Below, in pieces: positions 33,704 through 46,063 of a stretch of 64,000 nt of DNA; within the stretch, counting starts at the first letter, position 1; the number at the start of each line of letters is the position of its first letter. Below the pieces are notes generated by a model. That model ran no database searches. It was given only the letters and a program-made list of their open reading frames with translations, and was not told where the DNA came from. The DNA is taken from assembly GCF_021155775.2 (NCBI RefSeq), contig NC_060236.1:4145001-4209000 (forward strand), written 5' to 3'. The position numbers and the translations under genes were made by a program. This DNA is from Neodiprion pinetum. Taxonomy: Eukaryota > Arthropoda > Insecta > Hymenoptera > Diprionidae.

Positions 33704-36700
33704 TTATTTCGGTTTCCGAAAGATGCTGCTCAACCGACGACCTTTTGGGGTTCCTGAAACATTCTGTCAAAATAGTTTAGTTTATTAATTGAGAAATTGC
33801 TTGTCATTTTAGTTTCAACTAAATTGAAGTACAAATATATTATGATGAAAAAACCGAATATTCCATTCAATATGGCAAGGACTAACGAACATTTTATTAA
33901 TTTGTAAATCTGCAGAAAGGACTGAAAATAGATAATAATATTGTGTCACCTCATCCTGCCTTCGAGAGCTTCCTCCAAACAAGTCCTTCAGGCGCCTAGG
34001 AGTAGCAGTCGAGCGTCGTTCGACATTTCGTTCTTTTAATACTCTTGAAGCTGGACTCCTCGATTCATTACCCTAAGTTTACAAAAATGAAATTAGTTTT
34101 ACAAAGGAATGACACTTCATTTCGAAATAGGTCACAGCTAAAATATTGAACAAAAACATTTAACGTTCACCTGAAGCGATAGTCTGCCACCGTTTTTGCT
34201 GGGTGTTGGAGGTCCAGGACGTTTGTACATGGTCTATAATTAAACATCAAATTCCAAAACCTTAGTGATACAAACGTTAATCGCAAACGTCTTTTTGTAC
34301 ATTCTACATTTTAACTTGACTAAGTGGAACATTCAGTAAATAAGTATACCGCTCACTTGTGTTCGGTCTCGTTTCTTCGATTTTTCACCAGGAAGCAGAC
34401 TCTGGCTTAGACTATCATTGAATAACTCTTCCAACGTACTACCGCTCTACAACAGACACAAAAGACGACACTTGGCAAATAGACATATACACAAGAACAC
34501 CAGGTCTCCAACATGTAATACAAAATGCACACGTGTAAACATATGACACGAACTCAAACATTTCGCGTATTGCTATTCTCAGAAAACTCACTTTGATTTC
34601 TTCTTCTGTAAAAGTTCCTGGCTGAAATTGTGTCTCAGCTGGATACGATGATTTCAAGTGTGGTTTACACTGGGCGTTTCTCATCTGAAGAACTGATAAT
34701 CTTTCTAAGTCTGGAGCATCTGTACAGCGGCCTGCTTTCATGTCCGCTAATAGAAGAAAAAGTTTTCCAAATCAATATACAGGTTTTGTAACGCAATGAA
34801 CTGTAGTGATTTAAATCATTAGAATAAAAAAATCATACCTAAGTAATTGGTGTTGAACACTTCTCCTTCTTCATCTTCGGCTTTGAAAACATTCCCCATA
34901 CCCTGCATCATTTGTACACTTTGAATACTCTCACGTCTTGAAGATGTGAATTCTTCTTTTATTGTATCGACAGTTCGAGCAGATGCTTCTTCTCGAGTAA
35001 ATGTCATCATCTCTCTTCGGTCCAAACTGTTACGAGGAATGACATAAGAGATCGGATAGCTGAGCTTCGTTTTTTTTTTATGTAAAATGAAATTGCATGA
35101 AAACAATAAATTACCTTAATGTTCTGTTTTTGCTTGACGTAGCAGGTTGAGTCATAGTACTGTTAGAATTTACAGTGGTATTTCTTTCGCAAAGCAGTCG
35201 TTTCTTTAACTCATACAACTGTTGTTCCAAATATTCTTTCTGCTGTTTCTCAACAAGGAGCTTCTCCCCAACGTCCCAGAAATCGGAACTTAATTGGGTC
35301 ACATGGCTTTTGTATTTTGTTATCTCTTCGGCATGTTTTCGACACTGGTCTTCCATCTTCAATTTTTGAGCGTACAGCTTTTCCTGCACTTGTCTCTCCT
35401 GGTTTTGGTTTACCTTTGCTATCTGTTCGTTGTACGTGCTTTTCTGAAATATATTTGTTTCGACTTATAGAATGGTAAAAGACACCTATGGTCGAAAATA
35501 TTTATAACCGATAAATACGATGAAAATTGCTAATTTAATTAATTTTATGATAACTATACATTGATGTTTCGTTGGAAAGTTTTACTCTCATTTAGTATAA
35601 CTTACTGTGCATGCATGAATCCATTCATGAAGAAACATAATGCATGAGCAGCAATTATTCAATATTATCTATAAATGATAATATTAGTGTGGTATAATTA
35701 AAGACCGATTAAAAACCACTATATAAATAAGACAGCAAACTGACTAGGTAATGTTCTTTTTTTATGAAAATATATATATTTTATAGAAATAAATTGACCA
35801 AGATACAATAATGCGTTTTATTAACTGATAAAGTAGGATCAAATTACAATAAACGAATAGGCGGACGTTTTTCTTGCAATGCTAGAGATATCCTTTTGAT
35901 TTTGTTCCTTTCAATGTTGTATAATCGTTTCTACAAAGTTATATTTATTTAAAAAATATTTCTATAAATCATCGTCACCAACAATCACACCCAGAATAAT
36001 CTGTCTGCCTTAGTAGTAAGTAAATGAGTATGAAAATTATTGTTATCGCCCCACCAAAATAAATGATAATTATAAACAATGTATAAAGTACATGAAAATT
36101 TTTATCATTAAACTTAATTATTCTTTGCCAATGCCAACGATTGTGAATCGTGTACAAACTTACCATTTTTTGCTTAATTTTTTCCAACTTCTGGTCATAT
36201 TCAATGTGCACTTCTTTCAAACGAGAATCAAAATCTTGTTCCGTAGGTCGCTTAGAGAGTTCTATTTTCTCTGCCTCGAGTTGTTCTTTTTCTAGCTGCA
36301 ATTTCGAGATAGCAGTTTTCAATTCCTCCAAATTCAATTTCTGTTCAGGAGTTAATTTCTCATTCTCTAATCTTTTGTTTTCCTTCCTAATTTCGTCAAG
36401 ATTTTTTTCCAGCTTAGCATTCCTCACACGAATTGCATTTAATTTTTCCTTGAGTTCTTTTTTCTCTTTTGTTTGACTTTTATTGTCTTTTTCTAACAAA
36501 TCACACTTTGTTTCCAAGTCCATTCTAACTTTCTTTTCTTCCTCGTACTTAGAGGCCAACAAATTTTTATCCTCTTGAAGACGCAGTGCGGCATCTTTGT
36601 CCGAGCAAATCTGACTCTGTAGCAGCCCGACCGTCTCTAATACGTTTGCTATTTCAATTTCAAAGTCTTTACTTTGATTCTCAACATTTCCTATTAAAAT

Positions 36701-39700
36701 TGATTTTTGATTCTTCAACTCATTCAATGTTTGTTTAAGGTCAAATAAGGTTTGACCAAATAATATTTTTTCTTTGTTCAACGAATCGGCTTTCAACCTT
36801 TCGTCAGATAGTTCCTTCAGTAATTTATCCACATCTTCCAACAGAATTTCGTTCACTTTAGTAAGCTCCTTTAAATCAGATATCTCTTTCAAATATTTGG
36901 AAAGAATGTTTTCATCTTTCACTTTTATTTCTTCCCAGTGCACTATGTCAGTTTTTAATTTTGACACAGTTTCGTTCAACTCATGTACCGTAGCCTTAAA
37001 GTTTTTCAGTTCTGAGTCTTTGGCGCTAGAGATCACCGCTATCGAATTGATCAAAGTTTTGAGTTGCTTAGAAAGATCTGAAACCGTTAAATTATCAATG
37101 TTCGTTACTGTATCTCCCGTTAATTGACTAGAGGACTTTACCAACTCTGTCAAAATTGAACTGCAGCTTTCTACCAGATTTTTGTGTTCAATATTTTCTA
37201 ATTTCAATTGATCGATAATGCTAAGGCCTTCTTTCTTATCAGCTTCTATTCTTGCAGCTTTGGATTCCAGGTTTTCTATCATTGCTGTTTTTGTGTTCAA
37301 TAAATCCTGCACCACATTTATTTCTTTGCTCATAGTATGTAAATTTGACTGTAGGTTTTCATTCAGGTGCTGAGTCTGTTCCAGCAATTCTTTCTGTGAT
37401 AAAAGTTGCGATTCAAGTTCCCCAATTTTTTTCAGTAAACGCAATTTTTCCTGCTCTACTTCTTCACTCTTTTCACGTAACTCTCCTTGAGCTTTGAGCA
37501 AGCCTGCTATAGTAGATTCCAAAGATTTTACCTCATTATTCAAACTTTCGATCGACTTTTGAAGCTCCATCCTTCTTGATGACTGAATTGCAATGACTTC
37601 GTCTGTTTCTAGTTTCGTTTCAGCTAATTCAGACTCCAAAGTTTGTATTTTACTTGTTGCCGTGTTAAACTCCTCCTGGATAATTTTCAACTTATCCTTG
37701 ACATCAGATAATTCAGACTCCAGCTTCGCATTCTGCTGTTCTGACTGCTGCAACAGTTTTTGTTTTGATATAAGCAAATTTTCCGTATCTTCAATGTTCT
37801 TGAGTAGGTCCAACTTCTCTTGTCCCAAGTGCATATACTTTTCTTCCAGAGTTTGATACCTAGTTGATTCCCTATCGAGGGTTTCTTCCTTTGCTTGCTT
37901 CATATCAATTACTGTGTCTTGTAAGGCTTTGACTTTGGTTCTCTCTACAACTAATAAATCTTGTACAGTTTGGAGTTCTCTGGTCAGATCTTGCAAGTTT
38001 GATTCCACTTTTTCATTATTTTGCTTCAACTCTGTCAAAATATTCTCGTTTGATGCTAATTTTACATTTAAATCTTCGGCCCTCTCTAATAAACTTGACT
38101 TTTCGCCTTCCGTATTTGCAAACTTTTCTTCGAGATTCTGATATTTTGCCAATTGCCTTCTGACTGTTCGTTCTTGTTTCAATTTCAAGCAAGTTACTGT
38201 AGATTTTAAATCATCGACTTTGGATCTTTCTTTCGCTAGAGAATCTGTTACAATTTGAATTTTACCACTTAGATCTTGTAGACTGGACTCCAAATTTTGA
38301 TTATTTTTCTGAAGCTGCTTCAACAGGTTCTCTTTCGATGCAATTATGTGATTTAGATCTTCGGTCTTTTGCAAGAGAATTGACTTTTCTCTTTCTGAAT
38401 ATACAAACTTTTCTTCGAGATTCTTATACTTTGACAATTGCTTCGTAATGATTGATTCCTGTTTCAACTTTAGGTCAGTTACTGTAGATTCTAAGTCCCT
38501 AATTTTTATACTTTGTTCAGCTAAAAAGTTTTCAACAGTTTGATGTTTTCTGTTTAGATCTTGCAAACTTGATTCTAAGTTTTCTTTATCTTGCTGAGAC
38601 TTTGTTAGTAGATTCTCTTTCACCGTGATCATATGATTCAGATCTTCAATCTTTTGTGACAGGCTTAATTTTTCTGTATCCAAATTCATGTATTCTTTTT
38701 GAAGATTCTCGTACTCTGACAGGTGCTCCTTACGGCTCTTTTCTTTTTCTAGTTTCATGCATGATACTGTGGACTCTAAATTCTTGACTTTGACTTTCTC
38801 TTCCGCTAAATCATCCTGTGCAGATTGATGCCTATTATTCAGATCCTGTAGAATTGATTCCAAGTTACTGATGTTTTGCTGAGATTGCTCCAATAAATGT
38901 ACTTTTACTACAATCATGTGACTTAGATCTTCAGTCTTTTGCATGAGATTTAATTTTTCTTTTTCCAAAGTTGCATATCTTTCTTCAAGATTCTGATTCT
39001 TTAATGATTGATTGTTGAAAGCTTCTTCATGGTCCAATTTTAAGCGAATTAATATGGATTCTAAATCGTTCACTTTTCTTTTCTCTTCTACCAACGAATT
39101 TTGTATGGTTTGATGTTTACTGTTTAAATCCTGTAAGCCGGATTCCAAGTTCTGAATATTTTCATAAGACTGTGCCAATGCACTCTCCTTTAGTGAAATT
39201 GTGTGATTTAAATCTTTCGTTTCTTGTACCAGACTTGATTTTTCCTTTCCTAAATTTACATACTTCTCTTCCAGACTCTTGTACTTTAGTAACTGTTCCT
39301 TAGCAATTTTTTCTTGTTCTAACTTTGATTGACTTACTGCAGATTCTAAATCCTTCACTTTAATTTTTTCTTCTGCCATAGAATCTTGCACAGCTTGAAG
39401 TTTGCTATTTAGTTCTTGTAGACTTGACTCCAGGTTTTCCTTACTTTCCCGAGACTGTTTCAACAAATCATCTTTTAATACAATTCTGTTATTCAAATCA
39501 AGAATATCGTGTGACAGATTACGTTTTTCTTCTTCAAAATCAATATACTTTTGTTCGTATTCTAATTTAATTTGTCTTATTGTTGATTCTAATTCTTTGA
39601 CTTTGATTTCTTCTGCACTCAAGAGGTTTTGTATTGTTTCTAGGTTTCTGTTTTGATCGCGAAAATCTGACTCAAATTTTCTATTCAGATGATTAGACTG

Positions 39701-42700
39701 TTCCAGCAGCTCCTGTTTAGTGAAAACTGACCTTTTCAGTTCCTCAATTTCTGTCAATAGATTAATTTTTTCTTCTTCCAAGCTTTTATGTTTGTTTTCA
39801 AGCTCCTGATAACACCTGGACTGGCTTTCAATAACTTCTTCTTTTTCTTGCTTAATAACACTTAAATCTTTTACTTTGATTTGTTCTTCACTTAGCAAAT
39901 TGTGTACAGCTTGAAGTTTCCTGTTTAGATCCTGTAAGGATGATTCTAGGTCGTTTATTTTGTTTGAGGACTGTTTCAAGAGCTGCTCTTTCAACTCCAG
40001 TAGGCCTTGTAGGTTTTCAACATTTTCCATTTGACTTAACTTTTCACGCTCCAAGCTTGTGTATTTTTCTTCAAGGCTTTGATACCTCGATAACTGTATA
40101 TTCGAAGTCTCTAGATTTTCTAATTTTGTTCGACTCAATTCAGCTTCCAAATTCTTAACTCTAGTTGTTTCTGCACTTAATAAATCTTGTACGTTTGTTA
40201 ATTCGCGTTTGAGATTGTTGATATTTGACTCCAATAATTCCCCCTGTTGCTTAGCTTCCTTCAAGGAATTTTTGTTCAAAAATATTGAGTTTGTCAGATC
40301 CTTTATTTCTCCCAGCAAGTCCGACTTCTCTTCTTCCAAGTGTGTCCACTTTTCATGGAGACTACAGAACCTCGAATGCTCGTGTTCAAGTTTTTTTGTT
40401 TTTTCCAACACAACTGCTTCCAAATCTTTCACCCTGATACTTTCTAAGCTTAACATATCATGAGTTTTTTCAAGTTCAAGTTTTAAGTCATTCAAAAGTA
40501 CTTTTAAATTTTCTTCGTTATGTACAGATTGGGTCAATAATTCTTCTTTGGACGAAAGTAATGTCTTGAATTTTGAAGTTTCTTCTTGAAAATGTAAACT
40601 CTCTCTCTCGAACGTGTTACTTTTTTCAATGTAACTTTTTAATTCCTTTTGCACTTTAGACAGTTCTTGCTTGGTAGAGCTTAGCTCTATCTTTAAAGTT
40701 TCATCGGAACATTGAAGGAGTCGATATTCTTCCTGAACTGACATTAACCTTTGATTCAAATCTGCCAATTGAGCTTTGACAATTTTGGATTCTTCTTTTG
40801 CTTCCTGTAACTGAATATCAATAATAGAGCTCAATACTTCGCTGGCGTTGAACGATTTGGTATTGGAAGGAGACATTGGAGACATTTCCATTTCAAAGCT
40901 CTGATTTTCAATAGTTTCTCTCCGTATTTCCTGAATGTGAGCACGCAATTCTTCATTATGCATTGTGAGATCTACTATTTCTTGACTTTTAATATCTGTC
41001 TCAATGAGCAATGTTTCCAAGTTTCTCTCATTCATGTCAGACCTTTCCTTAATTGCTGCGCAATATTTTTCGGAAGATGCCAATTTCCGTTCAAGTAGCT
41101 GTTTATCCTCCTGTAAACTGATAATCTCAGATTTCAACTGTACTATTTCATCAGTCAGAGCTTGTACTTTGACACTGATTCGGTTCTTTGGCGTTTTAAT
41201 ATCTTTCTTCTTAGAGGATTGGGGACTTTCCAGTCCAGCTGATTCCTCGCGCATTTTTTTAATTTCTACCATCTTTTCTTGCAATTTTCTTTGCAGGTTG
41301 TTTATCTTCTCCCGTTGTGTCTCCAGGTCTTCTTGTAAGTCAGCTTTCTCAAACCTTTCTGTTTCTAACTCGGCCCTCAAACGTCTTATTTCTCGAGTTC
41401 GCTCTTCCATTACCCTGTTGAAATTTTTTCTCACTGTGGTTACCGGCGAATTAAAGAAATCTTTCAAGGGTCTCATTTTTGGTGTGCTTGGTGGTGTTTT
41501 AATTATGGTGCCCGATGTTTCCATAATTGCTTCGTTTATAACTTCTTTTGTTACACTGGTGCTATACTGCAACACTTTTTCTAAGAATGCCTTAATCTTA
41601 AGCTGAGTTTCATTGCTCAGCTTAATGCACATTGGTCTATGCAATTTGGGCTCTTGGGAGGAATGGAGCAGCAGAAGGGAAGCAATATGAATTTCTTTGC
41701 ATGTTTCCTTATCATCTTCACTTTCCCTTACGAATTCTGGGTAAGTACCTAAAAAGTGCAATTTCATATTTTTTCTTTAAACAAAGTCAACGGAATAAGT
41801 GATATCTTTAAAGTAAATAGAACGATTGGTACCTTGAATAAACTTTGATAAAAGGCCTTTGTCATCGAGATCATCCTCTGAGTAATCACGACATCTGAGA
41901 ATAAAAAAATGCTTAAAAATTAAAATTACGAACATACTTGTGCAGGATAATGTGAACAGGCAAAATGACAAAACGAATGAAACTTTAAAACAGTTGACAA
42001 AAATGATCACTCACAAGATTCTGATGAGTTTTGAATAAAACTTGCAATCCTGCAATTCTTCCACATCACCCACAGTTTTCTCTAATATGTCGAGGCAATT
42101 GACCTGAAATAAAATTATCAGTGATAAGTGAATGACATTGAAAGAATTATGCCAAGAGAAAAGTTTAGAAGAGAACATCTTTGTCAATATTTATCGATTG
42201 TTAGTTTTACTCTAGAAATTTATCGTTTCACATAAATGTTTTAAACAAAGAGTGAATAACTTTTAACCCATTCGATGTATTAAGTTTTAGACATAAATAT
42301 TGACGGTCTCTTAGAGACTATGACTCCGGAAAGAAGTTTCATCACGAGAACCAGACAATGAACTCTGGATGTTGCGAGTCAAATGGGATGAAAAATGTTA
42401 GAAAGAATAACTTTATATTTCAAACTGTGTTACACTATAGAGTGAAAATTGCAAGCGTGAACTTTGTAAGTCTTTGAGAATAAAAAGACTCGACGTTTTC
42501 GTAGTAACATGTAGTACTAATGTAAACATAAGTGGACATGTGTAAATTTTTGTAGATTCGACTACAATATTCAATTAATATCATTAATTGGGGAATGTGT
42601 CATAGCCAAAGAGATTTTCCGTAACCTTCGACAAAGCAGTGTAATGTGCAAAAAGAATTTGCAAGTGGGGAAAACAAACGGGCAGATTCAAAGGACGGTT

Positions 42701-42810
42701 ACAATTTTGGCAATAGACGCGGTACAACAGGTTGTGAATTTAGCCGGTAAACCGGTTGAACCAGGAAAAGTTCTTACCCATTCAAGAACGGCGCTTGACC
42801 AGGCGTCCAT
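33704..42810 (-). CDS. mud: NuMA/Mud spindle-orientation coiled-coil protein
   Basis: Eleven coding exons: 42810-42778, 42103-42015, 41894-41833, 41748-36164, 35443-35115, 35026-34839, 34746-34592, 34446-34357, 34233-34171, 34072-33950, 33763-33704; 2,258 aa, all phases consistent. NuMA/LIN-5/Mud proteins link cortical LGN/Pins to dynein to orient and focus the spindle. The N-terminus (VLEWVNCLDILEKTVGDVEE, residues 1-~125) matches the NuMA calponin-homology-like domain. A long coiled coil fills residues ~170-2000. It includes six exact 95-residue repeats at ~833-1402. The C-terminus holds the motif shared with human NuMA (LQMRNAQCKPHLKSSYP, then TFTEEEIK) and a basic, Ser/Thr/Pro-rich tail ending RRLSSIFRKPK. 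The stop codon overlaps an AATAAA. Retaining the intron after 36164 yields a membrane-tailed form (separate entry). Confidence 0.93.
35944..35949 (-). terminator. Polyadenylation signal for the membrane-tailed Mud isoform
   Basis: AATAAA on the minus strand 26 nt after the TGA at 35975, inside the intron that the long isoform would remove. Confidence 0.5.
35975..36163 (-). CDS. mud: Alternative 3' coding end of Mud: membrane-anchor tail
   Basis: If the GTAAGT donor at 36163 is not used, the frame stays open for 62 more codons, ending at TGA 35975. The tail contains two adjacent hydrophobic stretches (VLYTLFIIIIYFGGAITII and FILIYLLL) and ends DYSGCDCW. An AATAAA lies 26 nt downstream (35944-35949). 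This yields a 1,985-aa isoform that lacks the NuMA C-terminal motif but has a tail anchor. Drosophila Mud is also reported to have a transmembrane isoform (established, from memory), which makes this more than chance. Confidence 0.65.
   Translation of the reverse strand, partial: VSLYTIHNRWHWQRIIKFNDKNFHVLYTLFIIIIYFGGAITIIFILIYLLLRQTDYSGCDCW
37727..39436 (-). repeat. Six 285-bp tandem repeats coding 95-aa coiled-coil units
   Basis: Six units start NLESSLQELN, NLESGLQDLN, NLESILQDLN, NLESSLQDLN, NLESSLQDLS and KVESNLQDLT, each exactly 95 residues from the next. Each contains VKDLES-like, KYxNLEEKY-like and ExLL(K/E)QS-like landmarks at the same offsets. Diverged units with changed length flank them on both sides (from about 40510 and after 37727), for roughly 11-12 recognisable copies. 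Confidence 0.9.
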
Positions 42811-44123
42811 TGTTCGACACAAACACTTCACTCATTTACGGAATAATATCAAGTTTTAATATTGATATGAACAATCCTAATGCATTATCGGATCCTCGTG
42901 CTTTCCTGTCCGTAGCTCATAAAGCAGTCGTTTGATTTTAAACCTAGGTCCGTCAGTGATTGGATACTCACGGAGGAGGAGGTGTATCCTATAAAATCAC
43001 GACAAACGAACACTGCGCCACCTCGCAGAATTTCACTGAACTAACGTACACAAAAATACATACCACTGAGGCAACGACTGAACAGAGAAGGCGCACTCGC
43101 ATAGAAATATCCTGAGGGGATAATAAGTCGGTAACTATTCAAACGATGCGTAACACAATTGAATGGCAATCGTAGTAGGGAATGGCGTTAATCTTCGACT
43201 TTATTCGATTTTATGAGGATTCTCTGCGAAAATTTCATTTTTTACGATTTGTTGCAGCATTGCCTGATATTTTGTACAATAACAGATCGTAAATTTCAAA
43301 TCTGTAACTTACGGCTATTTCTTAATCGTTTTGTTATCTACCGTAATGGTTATTTGAATATGACGGGGCAAGAACGTGAAAGGTGCTTAGGTCGATAAAT
43401 ATGATATACTGCTAGTTTGCAATGACTCATTACAATTTATAATATTTCTATGTATTTCAACTCTGCTTTTCAAGATTGATCAACTGTAATTTTCATCCAA
43501 AATATATGCGAATAAAATTAATTAATCGTGACACTAATAATAATAATAGTAATAACTAATATAATATTTATTTTCATTATCATGTTGTAAAACCAGTTGT
43601 CAGTTATTGGGTTATTGTACAGTAACAAGGCCAACCTTGTTCTGCAATAAAATCATATTCGTATACGCAGGGTATACTATAAGGTACATACACTGTGTTC
43701 ATTTTTCTGCATTACTATATAATATTGAAAATGCCAATGCGGCAAGGTCCACGTGTAGTTTAAATTAATCACGTCCTGGTATGGCACTGGGGCCGTCGAG
43801 GAAGCAGTCGCAGTAAACAAAAACTAAATTAATCAATTCGACATTCTCAACGATTCGATATATTCTTACGCGAAATAATGTTGAAGAAAAAAGTGAAATT
43901 GTTCAATTATTTTCAGTCTACTAGGGTGGACAGCGGCGCGGAGTTGTCAGCACCACATTCATAGACTCCGCGGTCGGTGAATAACGTTGCACAAAGAATT
44001 AGGAAAGACCTGAGCAAGGAATCATATATGAGTACTCTCCAGCGCTACGTATAAAAATGTGAGCGTAAAAACGATCTAGCTATGAGCGGTTGAGAGCCTC
44101 CCATCGTACGTACACACATGCAT
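42811..44123. other. Intergenic between mud and yellow gene A
   Basis: Holds the mud promoter side and the 3' flank of the first yellow gene. A short AATAAT microsatellite lies at about 43535-43552. No gene was recognised. Confidence 0.5.
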
Positions 44124-46063
44124 CTAACAAATGATTTTGGCAAAGAAAGCGAGCGCCAGTAGGAGGACCAAAGTCGACGATACGTTTGTCGACTGACCGC
44201 TGTCCGTGCCCAATGGTCCGGCAATTCGAACGCCAACTTTTGGCGTCGTTGACGAAATCGGCGGAGATCGCGAAGACGACGTTATAGGGGGCATGGAGCA
44301 AACGGTTCCTGCCACAGCTTCCCGCACGGAACCGGTCAAGATCCGGAAGTTGTAGTCGTTGGGGTCGAGCTGACCGTACATGAATGTCGGGAGCCGGTCC
44401 GAGAGAACCCAAATGTTGCCCTGACGATCAACCTAGGCAGAAATAAATCGTTTAACTATGAAGAAGTAAAAACTTTAGCTGGGTATTCTATGATTGATAA
44501 TTGTGTAGTTATTCAACAGCAATGAACTTGAGCCTCAACTTGAATACCTTGAGATCGTTAGGGAAGACCATCGTGACGTTGTCCATGTAAACGCGGCCCT
44601 GTTCAAGGATGTTATATTTGCCTCCGGATCTCCAGCAAGCGATCGCGTTCAAATTGGTCAAAGCGTAGAAGAGGATTCCAGTACTTGGATCCAAAAAACT
44701 GACGCTACTTTGGCCGTTTGGTCCTCTGGACCCGAGCACCTTGAATTCGTGGAAGCTATCTAAAATTTGAAGCCACGTTAATGACGCTGTGATTAATCTC
44801 CTCGTAAATCGAGGGAAAAGGTGAAGAACCGGCTGAACTCACCTGGCATCATCGCTCGCTCAGGGTCTCGGAGTAGCCTCGTGTTGACAGAGAACTCCAT
44901 GGTGCTACATAGCGGATGGAAGTATAGTGTGCTGTAACCGTCGGCTGCAGGAGCCAGCGCGAGACCGAAGAGACCATCTTTCCATTGGAAGGATACACCA
45001 GAGACGTTGAATTCGCCACTCTTGAAATATCGTTGTATTATTATATAATTTGATATCCGTAAAACCAATTATAAGCTACGTGAAGACAGGGCAATGAACC
45101 GCAACTATTTCAACGATACGAGATCGTTTCGGTTTCTCTCTAATTTATGTAAAAATATTCATCGCAGTTTATATCACGTCTACATGGTACGTGAATAAAT
45201 TAACTTGTGCACAAACAAAGCGAGATACGCATCATCTGGCAGGTGTTCGCGCGATCAAACATCCAGATGTACTGTCTGATAAAAAAAGTACCTGAGGATC
45301 AGGGTGAAAGAAGTGGTGCTTGACGAGCCATGAAACGTTACGACGCCAGGAATACACAACGAGGCCGGGGCTCCCCAGATCAGCAAGGTAGCCGAAAGAA
45401 TCCTCGCAGGATTCATCCTCGACTGCGATATTCGCAAACAGAGATTCCCCCGTTCTTTGCATCTCTGGAATAACGAACTTCCGGAGTATCTGGTCATTGG
45501 CCAGGTCGTAGACGACAAGAGTTGGTGGAGCCTGCTGTTCCGGACTACCGAGGATGTCAGCAAGCCCAGTATCCAGGACCCATAGACGACCGCAGCGGTC
45601 GGCCCGGATCCGGAAGGTTGATACAACTTCCGGTACTCCAGCCGCTCCGTAATGATGCGCCTCCCAGGATGGATACGGGTTCAATAACGGCGATTCGCTG
45701 GTGTCTGTGGTAAATAAAAAATCAGATCAACTTATAAAAGTAAGCAGAAAAAAAAACGCTAAAAGAGCCAAAACCCCCACCGTTCAATTTAATGTAATTG
45801 AGGCTGGCCGCAACGCCGGATCGCCATCTTGGTACCGTGATGAACAATTTGTCACCCGCGACTTCGAGGCCGAGCGGAAGATTGTCTTCGCGATTATAAG
45901 CGGGGAAAAGCTGCCGAGTATCTTCATCAGGCCATGCATATTCCAGAGATTTCCATTGATGAGCAACACGCAGATTATCGATAGCTGACGTGCTTTGCGT
46001 GCCGAGAAAAGCCAACAACAATACTGTGGCTAGGCCGTGGTTGGACCGACCACAAACGCTCAT
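44124..46063 (-). CDS. Yellow/MRJP family protein A, GPI-signal-like tail
   Basis: Exons: 46063-45781, 45704-45292, 45020-44843, 44759-44548, 44432-44124; 464 aa. A signal peptide (GLATVLLLAFLGTQSTSA) is followed by the MRJP/yellow beta-propeller fold: VAHQWKSLEYAWPDED, PLGLEVAGDKLFITVPRW, LNPYPSWEAHHYG, CGRLWVLDTG, GLVVYSW, LYFHPLCS, GNIWVLSDRLPTFMYGQL. Family members are secreted; some act in melanin/sclerotin chemistry, others (royal jelly proteins) are nutritive. After the last propeller motif (GTVCSMPP) comes a Ser/Thr/Pro-rich linker. The protein then ends in a hydrophobic run, STLVLLLALAFFAKIIC, as in GPI-anchor signals. It is the first of three tandem paralogues in transcript-downstream order, with the same intron positions and phases (1,0,1,0). 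Confidence 0.9.

Noticed and set aside
36092..41606. Several open frames on the plus strand opposite the mud coiled coil
   Set aside because: They are Ser/Phe/Leu-rich complements of Glu/Lys/Leu-rich codons, with no splice or start context.
42644..42859. Plus-strand 71-codon frame at the mud start
   Set aside because: It is antisense to the first mud exon, which is supported by phase and by the NuMA-like W-V-N junction.
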